From positions 1-64,000 of the forward strand of contig JAGNHN010000010.1 in NCBI GenBank assembly GCA_018001695.1: a stretch of 64,000 nt of DNA, given 5' to 3'. The position numbers were made by a program, and so were the translations under genes. The notes beneath the pieces are model-generated. The model made no database searches and was not told where the DNA came from. It worked only from the letters and a program-made list of their open reading frames with translations. Positions 8,387 to 18,000 of this stretch are shown in pieces; the stretch's first letter is position 1; every line of letters begins with the position of its first letter. Source of the stretch: Lentimicrobiaceae bacterium. Lineage in GTDB: Bacteria; Bacteroidota; Bacteroidia; Bacteroidales; JAGNHN01.

Positions 8387-11278
8387 TCAATATGGGGATT
8401 CATCCATTTTGCGGTTACAGATATCGCTGTAATCACAGTACTTACATTTAGCTTCGTCCTCAGTCTGGGCAAAAGGAATGGCCGGGTTGATAAGGTCCTT
8501 CAGCAGGTCTTCCAGGTGAGCGGCAAACCAGTCTACGGTTTCAGATGTAATGCTGTCACCAGATTCCAGCTTCAATGGAAGATCGCCTTGTCCCAAAGCA
8601 GGCATGCTATACAGCGTGAGCTGCATCGGCAGGGGCAAAGCGTGGTTGCCTCTGTTGAGCATGAAAGCATAAAACAACAACTGGAAGGTTTCATTCTCTT
8701 TGATATCATAACAGGAAACCAGGGTGTCCGGCTTCAATTGGGTTAATTTCCTCTTGCCAGTTTTATAGTCAATCACCTTATAAACGCGATCCAGTCTGTC
8801 AATGCGGTCGATCCGGCCAGACAATCGAACGTGAACCGGGGTATCAGTCTGAGGGCAGCTCAGGATTAGGTTGTGCTCTGCCTCACATTCAAGGGCATGG
8901 ATGACGATTTCAGTGCCTTCCTTCAACTTCTGCTTCTCATAATTGATTAAAGTAGCCAGGTAGCGACTATAACGCTCCTTCTCGATGCGGTTTCTGCCGG
9001 TCTCATAACTGATTCCGGGAAAGTTCTGCTCAAAGGCGCTGCGAAGCGCAACATCAAGACCTGCTTCTAAGGTCTTCAAGATCTCCGGTGTAAGTTTCTG
9101 TCCGATGGCGGGGGTGTAAAGGTTCCAGGCTGCATCATGAAAGATCTGCCCCATCTCTTTTGCTCCAAGCTGCTCCTTGTCAGTATCATCCAGGGATAAT
9201 CCTGCGATGGTGTTATAGTAGAATTTCAGGCTGCAGTTTCTGAAGGTATTGAGCATGCTGGCCGACACACTTTTGCTGACCTTTTGAATGACAGCCTGCT
9301 GGATTTCAGCGGTTCTTTCAATGCTGATGGATGGGGTGGATTGTGTCTCCGGAAGCAGGCTGACCACATTTTCGATAATGTTTGCCTGCTCGTTCTTTTG
9401 CTTCAACTCGATCATCAACTGACTCAGGAAACGGCTGCGCTCACCGCCACCCAATTCATTTGGTTCTGTATCGTAAAAACAGACCAGTTGATTGCTCCGC
9501 TGCAGGAGGCGATAGAAATGGTAGGCAAACACCCGTGCCCGGTGATGTGGGGGAGGCAGCTTAACCTGGTCTCGCAAGTCATAGGGAATGAAAGTGTTAA
9601 GCGGCTTGCCTGAGGGTAGAATGTCTTCATTGGCAGAAAGAAGAATGATGCGATCGAAATCCAGCGCCCGGGTTTCCAGCAACCCCATGACCTGTAATCC
9701 CTGCAGCGGCTCGCCAGAAAAACTGAGCTGCTTGCTGCGACATAGCCGGTCGATGACTTTGATGAGCACATCCATCTCTTCTCCCAGATCGTATTCCTGC
9801 CATCTGCTGATGAGGTCCTGCAGGATTCCATGGAATGCAAACAGCATCTCTTCCTCGGCACTTAGCGCAGGTGGAATGTCAGGCGCACCCATGCCCTTAT
9901 GGAGATGCTGTGTAAGTTGCCAGGCATGCGCCAGTGCTTCGGTTGCTCTGAGAACCTGATGCGGAAACAGCAGATCGCAAATGGCAGGATCAACACCTCG
10001 CTCGGTGAGAAAAGCATGCAGTCGCCGGGATGAAGCATACACCCAACCTTGCTGATTGACGGTATTGGCCAACGCATGTTGGGCTTTGTCAGATTTATCA
10101 ATGGAAAGCAAAAATCCCATCCAGGGATGTGTCAGCAGACGTAGGATATGGCGCATGCGATAGCCCGGACCATGGATGGGATTGGGGTTTGCACCTGGCT
10201 GGTGGCGCCCCTGGGCATCAGAAATAATGCGAAACCAGGTATCGAAAAACGACCAAGCCATCGTTTGACGAAGCGGAAGCCCCATCGTGATATTGATGTT
10301 CCGGATTTCGGCCGGGATGGCATTCAGGACGGGAAGCAACAGGCTTTCGTCAGCGAGGACGACGGCTGTCTTTTCATCCATGGGAATCCCCTCTGCCATC
10401 CACTCCCTAAGGATTTTAGCGGCCATTTTAGCCTGTCCTGTACGCCCTGAGATGCCAAAGGTCCTGATATTTAGGGAGCGCGTGGAGATGTGGTTTTCCA
10501 GCCAGCGGAATTCCCTGTCCGCTTCCCGTTGATGTTGCCTGAGGAAGGTGCCGGCCTCCTGCAGCGGGTCATCCATATAATAACGGTCAGCATCCCAGAA
10601 TGATACGGCACCATGCTCGCGGATAAAATAGCGCATGATATGATGTTCAGCGGCGCTGAGGGCATTCAGTCCGGCAAAAACGACGTGGGTTTCCGGGGAA
10701 ATCGTGGGTCCCAGCTTCTCAACAGCCTGACGGGCTGCCAGCCCCGGGTAGGCCATTTGCTTCTGCAACAGCGACGCCTTCAGGTTATTGTATATACCGG
10801 GTAGTGCGTGGTAGAATGCCAGGTAGGCAGACTGAGCCGGAGACAGATGCTCTGATCCCGGATTCCAGAGTTCGATGGCTTTGGCTTCGCTCAGGTAACT
10901 GAAAACGAAATCGATAGGGCACAGATAATCGTCCAGTTCGTTGAAATCGTCCAGCAAAAGCTGCCCCCATGGCAGGAATGTCCGGATGTTTTCGGCTTTG
11001 TCCTTCATCACCGAAGCATAGGACTGGTAGAGCATCAGCAGCAGATCGACGGGGTCGGCTTTTTTTAGTCCGCTCAGTTCGAGTACAAATTCTTCGACCG
11101 ATACCAGGCGTGGAGCCCAAATGGGTTTAGCGACAGCATCAGAGAGGTATTTACGCAGCACGACAGCCGCGCGTTTGTTCGGGAGCACGACCTCACAGTC
11201 GGAGAGGTCATGACCGGCTGTTTCCAGCAGATAAGATGCCAGTTTCTTCAGAAACGGCTCAGGTACGTCTGTTGCCAC
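8387..11278 (-). CDS. AddB-like PD-(D/E)XK nuclease subunit
   Basis: About 963 residues. The N-terminal half resembles an inactivated helicase fold: VVLPNKRAAVVL stands where a Walker A would be. The C-terminal third is a RecB-family nuclease with VIDYKTGKRK near 834. Four cysteines sit at FRNC (near 680) and CKYCDYSDIC (C-x2-C-x5-C, at the end), the pattern of an AddB-type iron-sulfur nuclease. With the AddA-like protein at 15090-18242 it should form a helicase-nuclease for double-strand-break end processing. ATG starts at 11350 or 11323 would overlap the MurU-like gene by 76-103 bases. I chose GTG at 11278, which has GGAAGGGA six bases upstream and keeps the overlap to 31 bases. Confidence 0.85.
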   Translation of the reverse strand: MATDVPEPFLKKLASYLLETAGHDLSDCEVVLPNKRAAVVLRKYLSDAVAKPIWAPRLVSVEEFVLELSGLKKADPVDLLLMLYQSYASVMKDKAENIRTFLPWGQLLLDDFNELDDYLCPIDFVFSYLSEAKAIELWNPGSEHLSPAQSAYLAFYHALPGIYNNLKASLLQKQMAYPGLAARQAVEKLGPTISPETHVVFAGLNALSAAEHHIMRYFIREHGAVSFWDADRYYMDDPLQEAGTFLRQHQREADREFRWLENHISTRSLNIRTFGISGRTGQAKMAAKILREWMAEGIPMDEKTAVVLADESLLLPVLNAIPAEIRNINITMGLPLRQTMAWSFFDTWFRIISDAQGRHQPGANPNPIHGPGYRMRHILRLLTHPWMGFLLSIDKSDKAQHALANTVNQQGWVYASSRRLHAFLTERGVDPAICDLLFPHQVLRATEALAHAWQLTQHLHKGMGAPDIPPALSAEEEMLFAFHGILQDLISRWQEYDLGEEMDVLIKVIDRLCRSKQLSFSGEPLQGLQVMGLLETRALDFDRIILLSANEDILPSGKPLNTFIPYDLRDQVKLPPPHHRARVFAYHFYRLLQRSNQLVCFYDTEPNELGGGERSRFLSQLMIELKQKNEQANIIENVVSLLPETQSTPSISIERTAEIQQAVIQKVSKSVSASMLNTFRNCSLKFYYNTIAGLSLDDTDKEQLGAKEMGQIFHDAAWNLYTPAIGQKLTPEILKTLEAGLDVALRSAFEQNFPGISYETGRNRIEKERYSRYLATLINYEKQKLKEGTEIVIHALECEAEHNLILSCPQTDTPVHVRLSGRIDRIDRLDRVYKVIDYKTGKRKLTQLKPDTLVSCYDIKENETFQLLFYAFMLNRGNHALPLPMQLTLYSMPALGQGDLPLKLESGDSITSETVDWFAAHLEDLLKDLINPAIPFAQTEDEAKCKYCDYSDICNRKMDESPY

Positions 11279-12012
11279 CTGATCCCTTCCGGGGTGCTCA
11301 GGAATTGATTTGCTTTCTCCCATGATGCCGGTGTTCCGATGTCCATCCATATCCCTGCGTCATGGGGATAAGCCTGGATCAGGTTGTTTTTTGCCAATGC
11401 AAGATACAAATCAATGATGGAAAACCGCTTGCTTTCAGGCATCATGCTGAAAATAGCAGGAGAGATGATATGGACCCCGCTGAAAGCAAGGGAAGTAGGG
11501 CTCTCTTCGATACCCTGTACCCATTTTTCCTGCCCGTTTTTAATGTCGCACCATCCGGTAAGCTGGCCATTCCTGTCCCAGAGCAACTGCCTGGCTGAAG
11601 GCCGTTCCCTGACCGCCAGGGTCGCCAGCGCCCTGGATTTCAGGTGTTGTGACAGCATAGCCGGGATGTTGATATCCGTCAGAATATCCACATTATGGAC
11701 CAGAACGGGATCTGGTCCTACCAGCCATGGGGCTGCCTGCTTCAATCCGCCACCCGTATTCAGCAGTAGTGTTCGTTCATCTGAAATGTGAATGCGCATT
11801 CCTTCCCATTGTTTTTTTTCCAGATATGCAATGAGAAGGCCGGCATGATGATGCACATTGATAACAACATCCTGGATCCCGGCCAGATGTAAGCGGGTTA
11901 GCACCCAGTAAACCAGTGGTTTGCCACCTATCTCTACCAGGGCCTTGGGCCTGGTTGCCGTCAAGACTCCCATTCTACTGCCCACTCCGGCAGCAAGGAC
12001 AAAGGCTTTCAT
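11248..12012 (-). CDS. MurU-like sugar-1-phosphate nucleotidyltransferase
   Basis: 254 residues forming a single NTP_transferase (GlmU/RfbA-type Rossmann) domain. It opens with the nucleotide-binding loop LAAGVGSRMG (6-15), followed by RPKALVEIGGKP, and has NVDIL near 111-115 as the metal-binding aspartate. The compact size without a left-handed beta-helix fits MurU, which makes UDP-MurNAc from MurNAc-1-phosphate. The neighbour encoding an AmgK-like kinase is the expected partner in peptidoglycan amino-sugar salvage. Other mannose- or heptose-1-phosphate nucleotidyltransferases share the motifs, so the substrate is inferred mainly from context. Confidence 0.8.
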   Translation of the reverse strand: MKAFVLAAGVGSRMGVLTATRPKALVEIGGKPLVYWVLTRLHLAGIQDVVINVHHHAGLLIAYLEKKQWEGMRIHISDERTLLLNTGGGLKQAAPWLVGPDPVLVHNVDILTDINIPAMLSQHLKSRALATLAVRERPSARQLLWDRNGQLTGWCDIKNGQEKWVQGIEESPTSLAFSGVHIISPAIFSMMPESKRFSIIDLYLALAKNNLIQAYPHDAGIWMDIGTPASWEKANQFLSTPEGIRWQQTYLSRF

Positions 12013-12036
12013 GGCCCAAAACTAATTATGGTGGAC

Positions 12037-12159
12037 TCAGTCATTCTTCTCCGGTTTGCAAAGGTGTTTCGGCTTATCGGTCTTCACACCGCATTTGGCG
12101 CAACGATAAGATTTATCGCCCTTTTTTACCTCTTTCCCTTCACAAGCTTTTTTTGCCAT
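12037..12159 (-). CDS. 40-residue zinc-ribbon-like protein
   Basis: This short frame runs ATG (12159) to TGA (12037) in the 174-base gap between the kinase-RapZ gene and the MurU-like gene. The product begins MAKKACEGKEV and is strongly basic. Cys6, the CAKC pair (Cys20, Cys23), His32 and Cys34 could hold one zinc ion. AGGA lies about 9 bases upstream. Spacing to both neighbours is about 25 bases, so it is probably co-transcribed. Small one-ribbon proteins of this kind occur in Bacteroidota. The function is unknown, and nucleic-acid or protein binding is only a guess from the fold. Confidence 0.75.
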   Translation of the reverse strand: MAKKACEGKEVKKGDKSYRCAKCGVKTDKPKHLCKPEKND

Positions 12160-12185
12160 GGCTGAATGGTCCTGACGCTGAGGTA

Positions 12186-13610
12186 TTACCCTATTTCAAG
12201 GTGGCGAAGATCCGGATCAATATCAAAAACAGCCTTTATCCTGGCGGTGATGGCTTCAGCACAATAGACGGACCGGTGCCGGCCCCCGGTGCATCCAAAA
12301 TGGAGGCTAAGGTGCTGAAATCCACGTTGCAGGTAATTGTCTACAGCCTGTATAGCAATGTCTGTCACATGGTTGAGAAACCGGTCCACTTCAGGCTGGT
12401 TTGACAGGTATGTCTTCACCATATCGTCCTTTCCTGTCAGCGACTGATATTCGGGATATCGACCCGGATTGGGCAGTATGCGGCAGTCGAAGACAAAGCC
12501 TCCGCCATGCCCGCTTAAATCAACCGGAATGCCGCGTTTGTAAGAAAAGCTGCGGATCTGAACATTGAGCTTGTCTTTGGCCAGCGCTGTCAAATGCGTC
12601 GACGTGGCAACTTCTTCCAGAATTTCCCGGAGTCCATTTTCAATGGATAAGCCGGGTTGATCCAGCAACCAGCGGAGGTTGCGTTGGCCGAAGGGTATCC
12701 CACTCAGAAACAAACGCTTGCGTTCAAAATATCCCCTGAATCCATATGCGCCCATCGTCTGTAATACCCGAAGGAGGGCCACGGCCAGATAGTCCTGCCG
12801 GAATTCTTCAGTCCTAACTTCTGTTTTATCCTGCAGTCTTTCAATATAATAGGAGTAAAGGGCGTCTCGTACCTCCAGCGGAATATCTGCCCTTGTATTT
12901 AGCAGCAGGGATGCGAGGTCGTATTGCAGCGGTCCCTGCCGTCCTCCCTGAAAATCAATATAGGCATAGCCTGCCGGCCGGACCATGATGTTGCGTGATT
13001 GAAAATCACGGTACATGAAGTAGTTTGCAGGAATGTTGAGAATACGTTCAGCAAGTGCGTCCAGGCCGTTTTGCAGCTTGTCTTCATGAAAAGATAACCC
13101 TGAAAGGCGCAGGAAGTAGTAGCGAAAATAATTCAGGTCTGCATGTATTTCCCTTCTGCCAAATCGTGGTGAAGGGTAGCACCTGGAATAATCCAGTCCC
13201 TGGTGCCCATCTGTTTGAAACCGGATGAGATCATCGATAACGGGATGGTAGCATTTTTCCCAGGTTGATTTTTCTGGTTCGCCAAAGCTTCGGAGCACCA
13301 GGATATGGTCAAATAGGGTAATATCGCCCATATCTTCCTGCAGGTAAGCTCTGCCATCAGCAGAAACAGCATAAACCTGAGGCACAGGAAGTCCTTTTCT
13401 CTGAAAGTGATTGCTGAGGTATATAAACGACTCGTTTTCAGCGATGTTTTCATTCCAGCATCCAATAACACGCTGTTGTTGGGTGTGGAGACGAACATAG
13501 GTTCTGTTGGAAGCAGTGGGAGGTAATGGTTCTAACCGCTCCGGATCAATGCCTTTCCATTCCCTGAAAAGGCCTGTGAGTTTTGCTGTCACATCTGCCT
13601 CCAATGGCAT
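12186..13610 (-). CDS. AmgK-like sugar kinase fused to RapZ C-terminal domain
   Basis: 474 residues. Residues about 20-340 are an aminoglycoside-phosphotransferase-type kinase: LQEDMGD near 90-96, the catalytic loop YRDFQSRN at 200-207, and YIDFQGGRQGPLQYDLASLL at 217-236 supplying the metal-binding Asp. This resembles AmgK, the anomeric MurNAc/GlcNAc kinase. Residues about 348-474 match the RapZ C-terminal domain, including SFSYKRGIP, DCRILPNP and GCTGGRHRSV at 439-448. In enterobacterial RapZ that domain binds glucosamine-6-phosphate and small RNAs. The usual RapZ P-loop half is absent and replaced by the kinase. Neighbours are the MurU-like partner downstream and a lipoprotein five bases upstream. 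The inferred role is salvage of wall amino sugars, perhaps with metabolite sensing. Confidence 0.85.
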   Translation of the reverse strand: MPLEADVTAKLTGLFREWKGIDPERLEPLPPTASNRTYVRLHTQQQRVIGCWNENIAENESFIYLSNHFQRKGLPVPQVYAVSADGRAYLQEDMGDITLFDHILVLRSFGEPEKSTWEKCYHPVIDDLIRFQTDGHQGLDYSRCYPSPRFGRREIHADLNYFRYYFLRLSGLSFHEDKLQNGLDALAERILNIPANYFMYRDFQSRNIMVRPAGYAYIDFQGGRQGPLQYDLASLLLNTRADIPLEVRDALYSYYIERLQDKTEVRTEEFRQDYLAVALLRVLQTMGAYGFRGYFERKRLFLSGIPFGQRNLRWLLDQPGLSIENGLREILEEVATSTHLTALAKDKLNVQIRSFSYKRGIPVDLSGHGGGFVFDCRILPNPGRYPEYQSLTGKDDMVKTYLSNQPEVDRFLNHVTDIAIQAVDNYLQRGFQHLSLHFGCTGGRHRSVYCAEAITARIKAVFDIDPDLRHLEIG

Positions 13611-13615
13611 GATCT

Positions 13616-14146
13616 TTAGTACGTCAGATGGGTAAACTTACCATTGTCAATATCAATGACAAGGGTTTCCCCGGTTGCTTTCACTTTAAAGGCAAAGCTT
13701 CCAGAAACGCGTTTGGTTGCGGTGTTGAACTCTGTAAAGGTGATGGTGCCACTGACGTAATGAAACTCCTTCGAGTTCATATTCAATATTTTGGTGTCAT
13801 TGGCAAGGTTGTAAGTACCAGGCTGTTGCGCGCCATTGTGCACGAGGATCAGCATCCAGAAGGGGGTAACACCATTGTCGGCGGTGATAATCAGCTGGCC
13901 ACCGCTGAGGGTGGCGGTCATATTAGCTGCAATCCAATTGTAGCCACTGACCTTGGCAGTCATGGAGGGGTTGTAAACGCAGGGGGGGCAGGGTCCGCCA
14001 CAATCTACGTCTTCTTCTCCCTGATTCAGGATACCATCCGAACAGTTTCCAACGTCTTTGTCATCTTTGTTGTCGCAGGAGCTGAGGCTTAATCCCAGGA
14101 ACAGGCCCAAAGTCAGCATCAATAAGAAAGATCTTTTCACAGGCAT
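13616..14146 (-). CDS. Secreted lipoprotein, DUF6252-like
   Basis: 176 residues. A lipoprotein signal ends at LSLSSC, so Cys24 should be lipidated. A short Cys-rich stretch follows (CSDGILNQGEEDVDCGGPC), a 'DCGGPC' linker seen in many Bacteroidota secreted proteins. The rest is a beta-rich domain (about 60-176) resembling DUF6252. It has its own promoter and ends 5 bases before the kinase-RapZ start, so it is the first gene of that operon. The function is unknown. The position suggests an outer-membrane or periplasmic link to sugar salvage, but that is inference. Confidence 0.8.
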   Translation of the reverse strand: MPVKRSFLLMLTLGLFLGLSLSSCDNKDDKDVGNCSDGILNQGEEDVDCGGPCPPCVYNPSMTAKVSGYNWIAANMTATLSGGQLIITADNGVTPFWMLILVHNGAQQPGTYNLANDTKILNMNSKEFHYVSGTITFTEFNTATKRVSGSFAFKVKATGETLVIDIDNGKFTHLTY

Positions 14147-14179
14147 AGTTATTCAGCTTTTCTGATTAAGGTTCAGTGG

Positions 14180-14187
14180 CAAAAATA
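14180..14187 (-). promoter_or_regulatory. -7 box for the lipoprotein/AmgK-RapZ/MurU operon
   Basis: TATTTTTG on the minus strand matches TAnnTTTG and gives a leader of roughly 28 bases to the ATG at 14146. The genes from 14146 to 8387 then follow with gaps of at most about 27 bases, or with overlaps. Confidence 0.6.
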
Positions 14188-14257
14188 ATCAGAAATCACA
14201 TGTCAACCCGACATGCGTCACGAAAGGATGAGGATTGCAGGATTAATGGGCAGCTGC

Positions 14258-14809
14258 TTACTGATATGCTTTCTTCAGCTTACCTGTCTTGGCGAAGAAC
14301 CATTCTCCCAGTCCGTATGCGAAACCTTTACCCCGTGTAGGATGCTTGCGCAGGGTACCGCGTTTGTTGGCGAGCTTCTGGAGGCTGCGGGCCACTTTGC
14401 CTTTGGTCAGCTTCTCATCGGGGTTTGCCCCTTCGGCAGCTTCCTTCTCCATAATGGCCACCACCAGGTCTCCGCTGGTCATGGGTTTATCATTTGCCCG
14501 TATGGTTTCGATGATGGAATTGTCCCAGTCTGATAGCCTATATCCCTGAGAACGAACACTTTTCTTTTTACGCCCCGGTTTACGACCTGCTGCCTTCTTA
14601 GCAGGTTTTGGTTTCGCCTCACCTTCCACCACAGCCTTCTTTTCCTTGGGTTGAGGCGTCAACTTTTCCTTTTTCAACTCCCGCATTTCCTGAAGGTCGC
14701 GCAAGGTCTGAGCAGTGTGATCCATCTGAAAACGCAACTTCTTCAAGCTGGATTTGTAGGCGGTGATCAGATCATCAATCTCATTAAGTGTAAGAGTAAT
14801 TCGGGCCAT
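14258..14809 (-). CDS. Histone-H1-like DNA-binding protein (coiled coil, basic linker, winged helix)
   Basis: 183 residues in three parts. Residues 1-55 are heptad-rich and look like a coiled coil. Residues about 55-95 are a Lys/Ala/Pro-rich basic linker including KKAAGRKPGRKKK, similar to AT-hook or histone H1 tails. Residues about 95-175 look like a winged helix (SDWDNSIIETIRANDKPMTSGDLVVAIM...KVARSLQKLANKRGTLRKH). This architecture suggests a nucleoid-associated or architectural protein that oligomerises through the coil. No named family was recognised with certainty. It is a single-gene unit with a textbook promoter. Confidence 0.75.
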   Translation of the reverse strand: MARITLTLNEIDDLITAYKSSLKKLRFQMDHTAQTLRDLQEMRELKKEKLTPQPKEKKAVVEGEAKPKPAKKAAGRKPGRKKKSVRSQGYRLSDWDNSIIETIRANDKPMTSGDLVVAIMEKEAAEGANPDEKLTKGKVARSLQKLANKRGTLRKHPTRGKGFAYGLGEWFFAKTGKLKKAYQ

Positions 14810-14849
14810 AAGCGGGAGTTTTTAAGTTACGGATTAAATTCAGGCACAA

Positions 14850-14880
14850 CAAATTTAAAGCAACGATTTTCAATTTCAAA
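14850..14880 (-). promoter_or_regulatory. Consensus promoter of the H1-like gene
   Basis: TTTG (14877-14880) is followed after 19 bases by TAAATTTG (14850-14857) on the minus strand, a full match to the Bacteroidota housekeeping consensus. The start codon is about 40 bases downstream. The strength of the match suggests high constitutive expression. Confidence 0.85.
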
Positions 14881-15089
14881 GTCTTTATTTCTTTTTCTGC
14901 ATTTTTCATTCTTTGACCTTGGGTTGATTTAAACTAATAATCTTGTTATATAATTGATAAACAGTTATATACTGCAAAGTGAAAGCCATTTGCGGAGGAC
15001 AGAATATTACATGGAATTGAAAAAAACGGGATAAAAAGCTAGAATTACGGAGAGAAAATCTGCCTTTTCCGATAGAAAAGACGAATGCA

Positions 15090-18000
15090 TTACTGAACCG
15101 GCACAACTTGCAGGGGCTGTTTCAGATAGACCAGCCACCCGGTGGGCCCGGGGTATCCCATTTCCTCCAGTTTATCCAGATACTGCCTGAGTTGCGCATG
15201 GTGCCCCGGATGGGGGCTGCCAGTTTTGTAGTCCAGTACCTGCGTGCTGTCTTTCAGGAAAAGGATACGATCGGGACGCAGAAGATGGCCATCGGGAAGC
15301 AGGATATCAGCTTCGGTCCTTACACTTTGTCCCGGTGCGAAAAATGGCGCAATGTCCGGATGTGCCAGCATTTGTAGTATGGCGGTCACCCAGGTTTCCT
15401 CAATGCCATCAGTCTTCAGCCGCTCTTCAAGTGCTTGCAAATCAACGGCATCATGGATATTTGCCAGCACCTGATGCACGCGCTGTCCCATTTTCAGTGC
15501 ACGCTTTTCTCCTTCATGTTGCCAATTGTCAGCATCGACACGTTTGATACGCATCCGGTCGCGCCATGACGCGGATGAGAGTTGAAAGCTATGGCCTGAA
15601 GATGCCGGAGAATCATCTGAATGCTGAGATCTCCAGGCAACATCACCCATGTGATACCGCATCCCCTCCTGGTGGAGGAGACTGGTTTCCGCAATGAAGG
15701 TGTTCAGCAGGTGAATGATGGAAGGTTGCTTATCATCCTTAGGCGGTTCCAGGATCGGTAACAATATATAGAGTTCTTTCTCAGGACGGGTAAATGCAAC
15801 GTAATACAGGTTGTAGTGGTCCAGGTACTGGCGTTTTTTTTCGTCTTCATATGCATCCTTCCAGGAACTGTTTTTCATTTTATCGCTCATGTTGATATAG
15901 GCCGCAGGCAGACCCATATACCTGGCAGGATCCAATCGAATCCATGCCGCTGGAGCTTTGAAAGTCTTCTCCTTGAGCATAGGACAAATCACCACAGGGA
16001 ACTGCAATCCCTTGGCCTTGTGGATGGTAAGTATGTTTACGGCATCCATTAATGCAGGGATTTTTGCTGATTGCTTCCATCCTTTATCATCCCACCACTG
16101 CAGAAAGCCGGGCAATCCCTCGGCATTTTCGCGGTTGTATTTTTCAATCTGATCCAGAAGGAACTGTAGGTGCACATCTGCGCTATGATCGAGTCCGAAG
16201 CTGCGGTGAATGGACTCCACCAGGTCCACCAGCGACAGCCTCAGCCACGTGGCAGGAAGCTCCTGGTGGTGTTCTCTGAGAAAGTCTTCCAGCCGGTCGG
16301 CTTGGTGCTTATATTGCAAACCGGCGGAAATCAGTGCTCCACTCAGCGTTTCCGGTATGACACCGGCATGCACCAGGGCCTCGACCAGGGCAAATCGATT
16401 GTACCTTTGCTCCCTGTCGTTCAGATACTTCATGGCAGCCACCACTGCTCTCACACGGGGTGAATTTCCGAGCCGGATGGCTTCCTGGGATACTACCGGG
16501 ATTTTATTTTTGATCAGAAAACGTGCGAATGCACTGGCATCGTCGTTGGTCCGGCATAAAATTGCAATCCCCCTGTAGGATTCAGTAGCAGCCTGGACCT
16601 GTCGAACAATATCCAGGACATACTTCTGCTCTTCCTCCAGTTTATCTGTTTTATTCTTCTCAATGGCGTAGGTGATCACTTCTACCTTACCCTTACCTGT
16701 GTTTTCCTGTGTTTCCTGTTTATGTTTCAGGTAGATTTTCTGCTGGGGCAGGGGAAGGGCTTTTTCAATAGAATCGAAAAGGGCATTATTGAAGGCAATG
16801 ATCTCTTTGACAGATCGGTAGTTGGTGTTCAGCGGCAATTCTTCAAAGTGCTGCCGTAAAGTGTTTTCCCTTTCCTTCAGCACCGGATCATCTCCACGTT
16901 CATAGATGGATGGCAGTTCAGTAAATTGCTCCACAATCCCGTTTCTCCAGCGGTAGATGGATTGCTTCCCATCGCCCAGGATGATCGCCTCAGCCCCCTG
17001 CGCCAGTCCATTTTCAACTAGTGGAAGAAGGTTTCGCCACTGATACAGGGAGGTATCCTGAAACTCATCTATCATGAAGTGACGGTAGCGCTCTCCCAGA
17101 CGTTCATAGATAAAGGGTACGGATTCTCCGGCCACTTTTTCATGGACCAATGCATTGAAATCACTGATGGGCATCTTGCCCGTGTCAAGCAATATCTTTC
17201 TGAACTCCTGATAAATATGGCTGATGAGGGTCATCTGTAGCAAATAACCTTCGAGGAGTATATCATCTGCATACAGTTGTCCATCACTTTGCTGATACTC
17301 AAGGATGTCCGATATCAGTGGTTTCATCCTGCTGACAGTATCCAGAAAGACAGGGTCACTGGCAAGTCTGGCATATTTTGGACTGGTCCATTTGTCTTGA
17401 TCCAATGTCTTCTGTGTATTAAGACCTGGGCTGGCTGTAAAATCTTTTCTGGTTGCCAGTTTTTTCAGCCATCCCATGACACCACTACTGCCATAATAAA
17501 AGTGCGTTTCATTGTATCCTGCACTTGTGGCCATTTGTATGACCCCGGACGCCAGTTCACTTATCCTCTTTTCATAGACTGACCTTCTTTGCCGGATGGT
17601 GGTCCTGATATCCCTGAATTGGCTGGGTTCGATGATACTTAAGAGGGCAGCATGTTTCCTGGCATCCTCCTTGAGCAATTCTTGGGCAAAGGTTTGCAAC
17701 AATTTTTCAACTCTGGAATTACCGCTGTCTTCTATCTGCGCTTCAATATAGTCAAGGACAGCATTTGTCAGTTGTGTATCCTCGCCCATGCGTTCCAGCA
17801 GGTTATCCACAACCACCCTGCATAGTTCCTCTGCATCCAGTTCAACTTCGAACCCGGCAGGGATGGCCATGTCATGGGCAAAGGTCCGGACCACCCTGTG
17901 CATGAAACTGTCGATGGTCCCCACTGCCAGCTCCCCGTATTGGTGCAGGATGGTCTGCAGGGTCTTTTTTGCCCTGGTGGCGACGTCCTGTGGATTCAGC

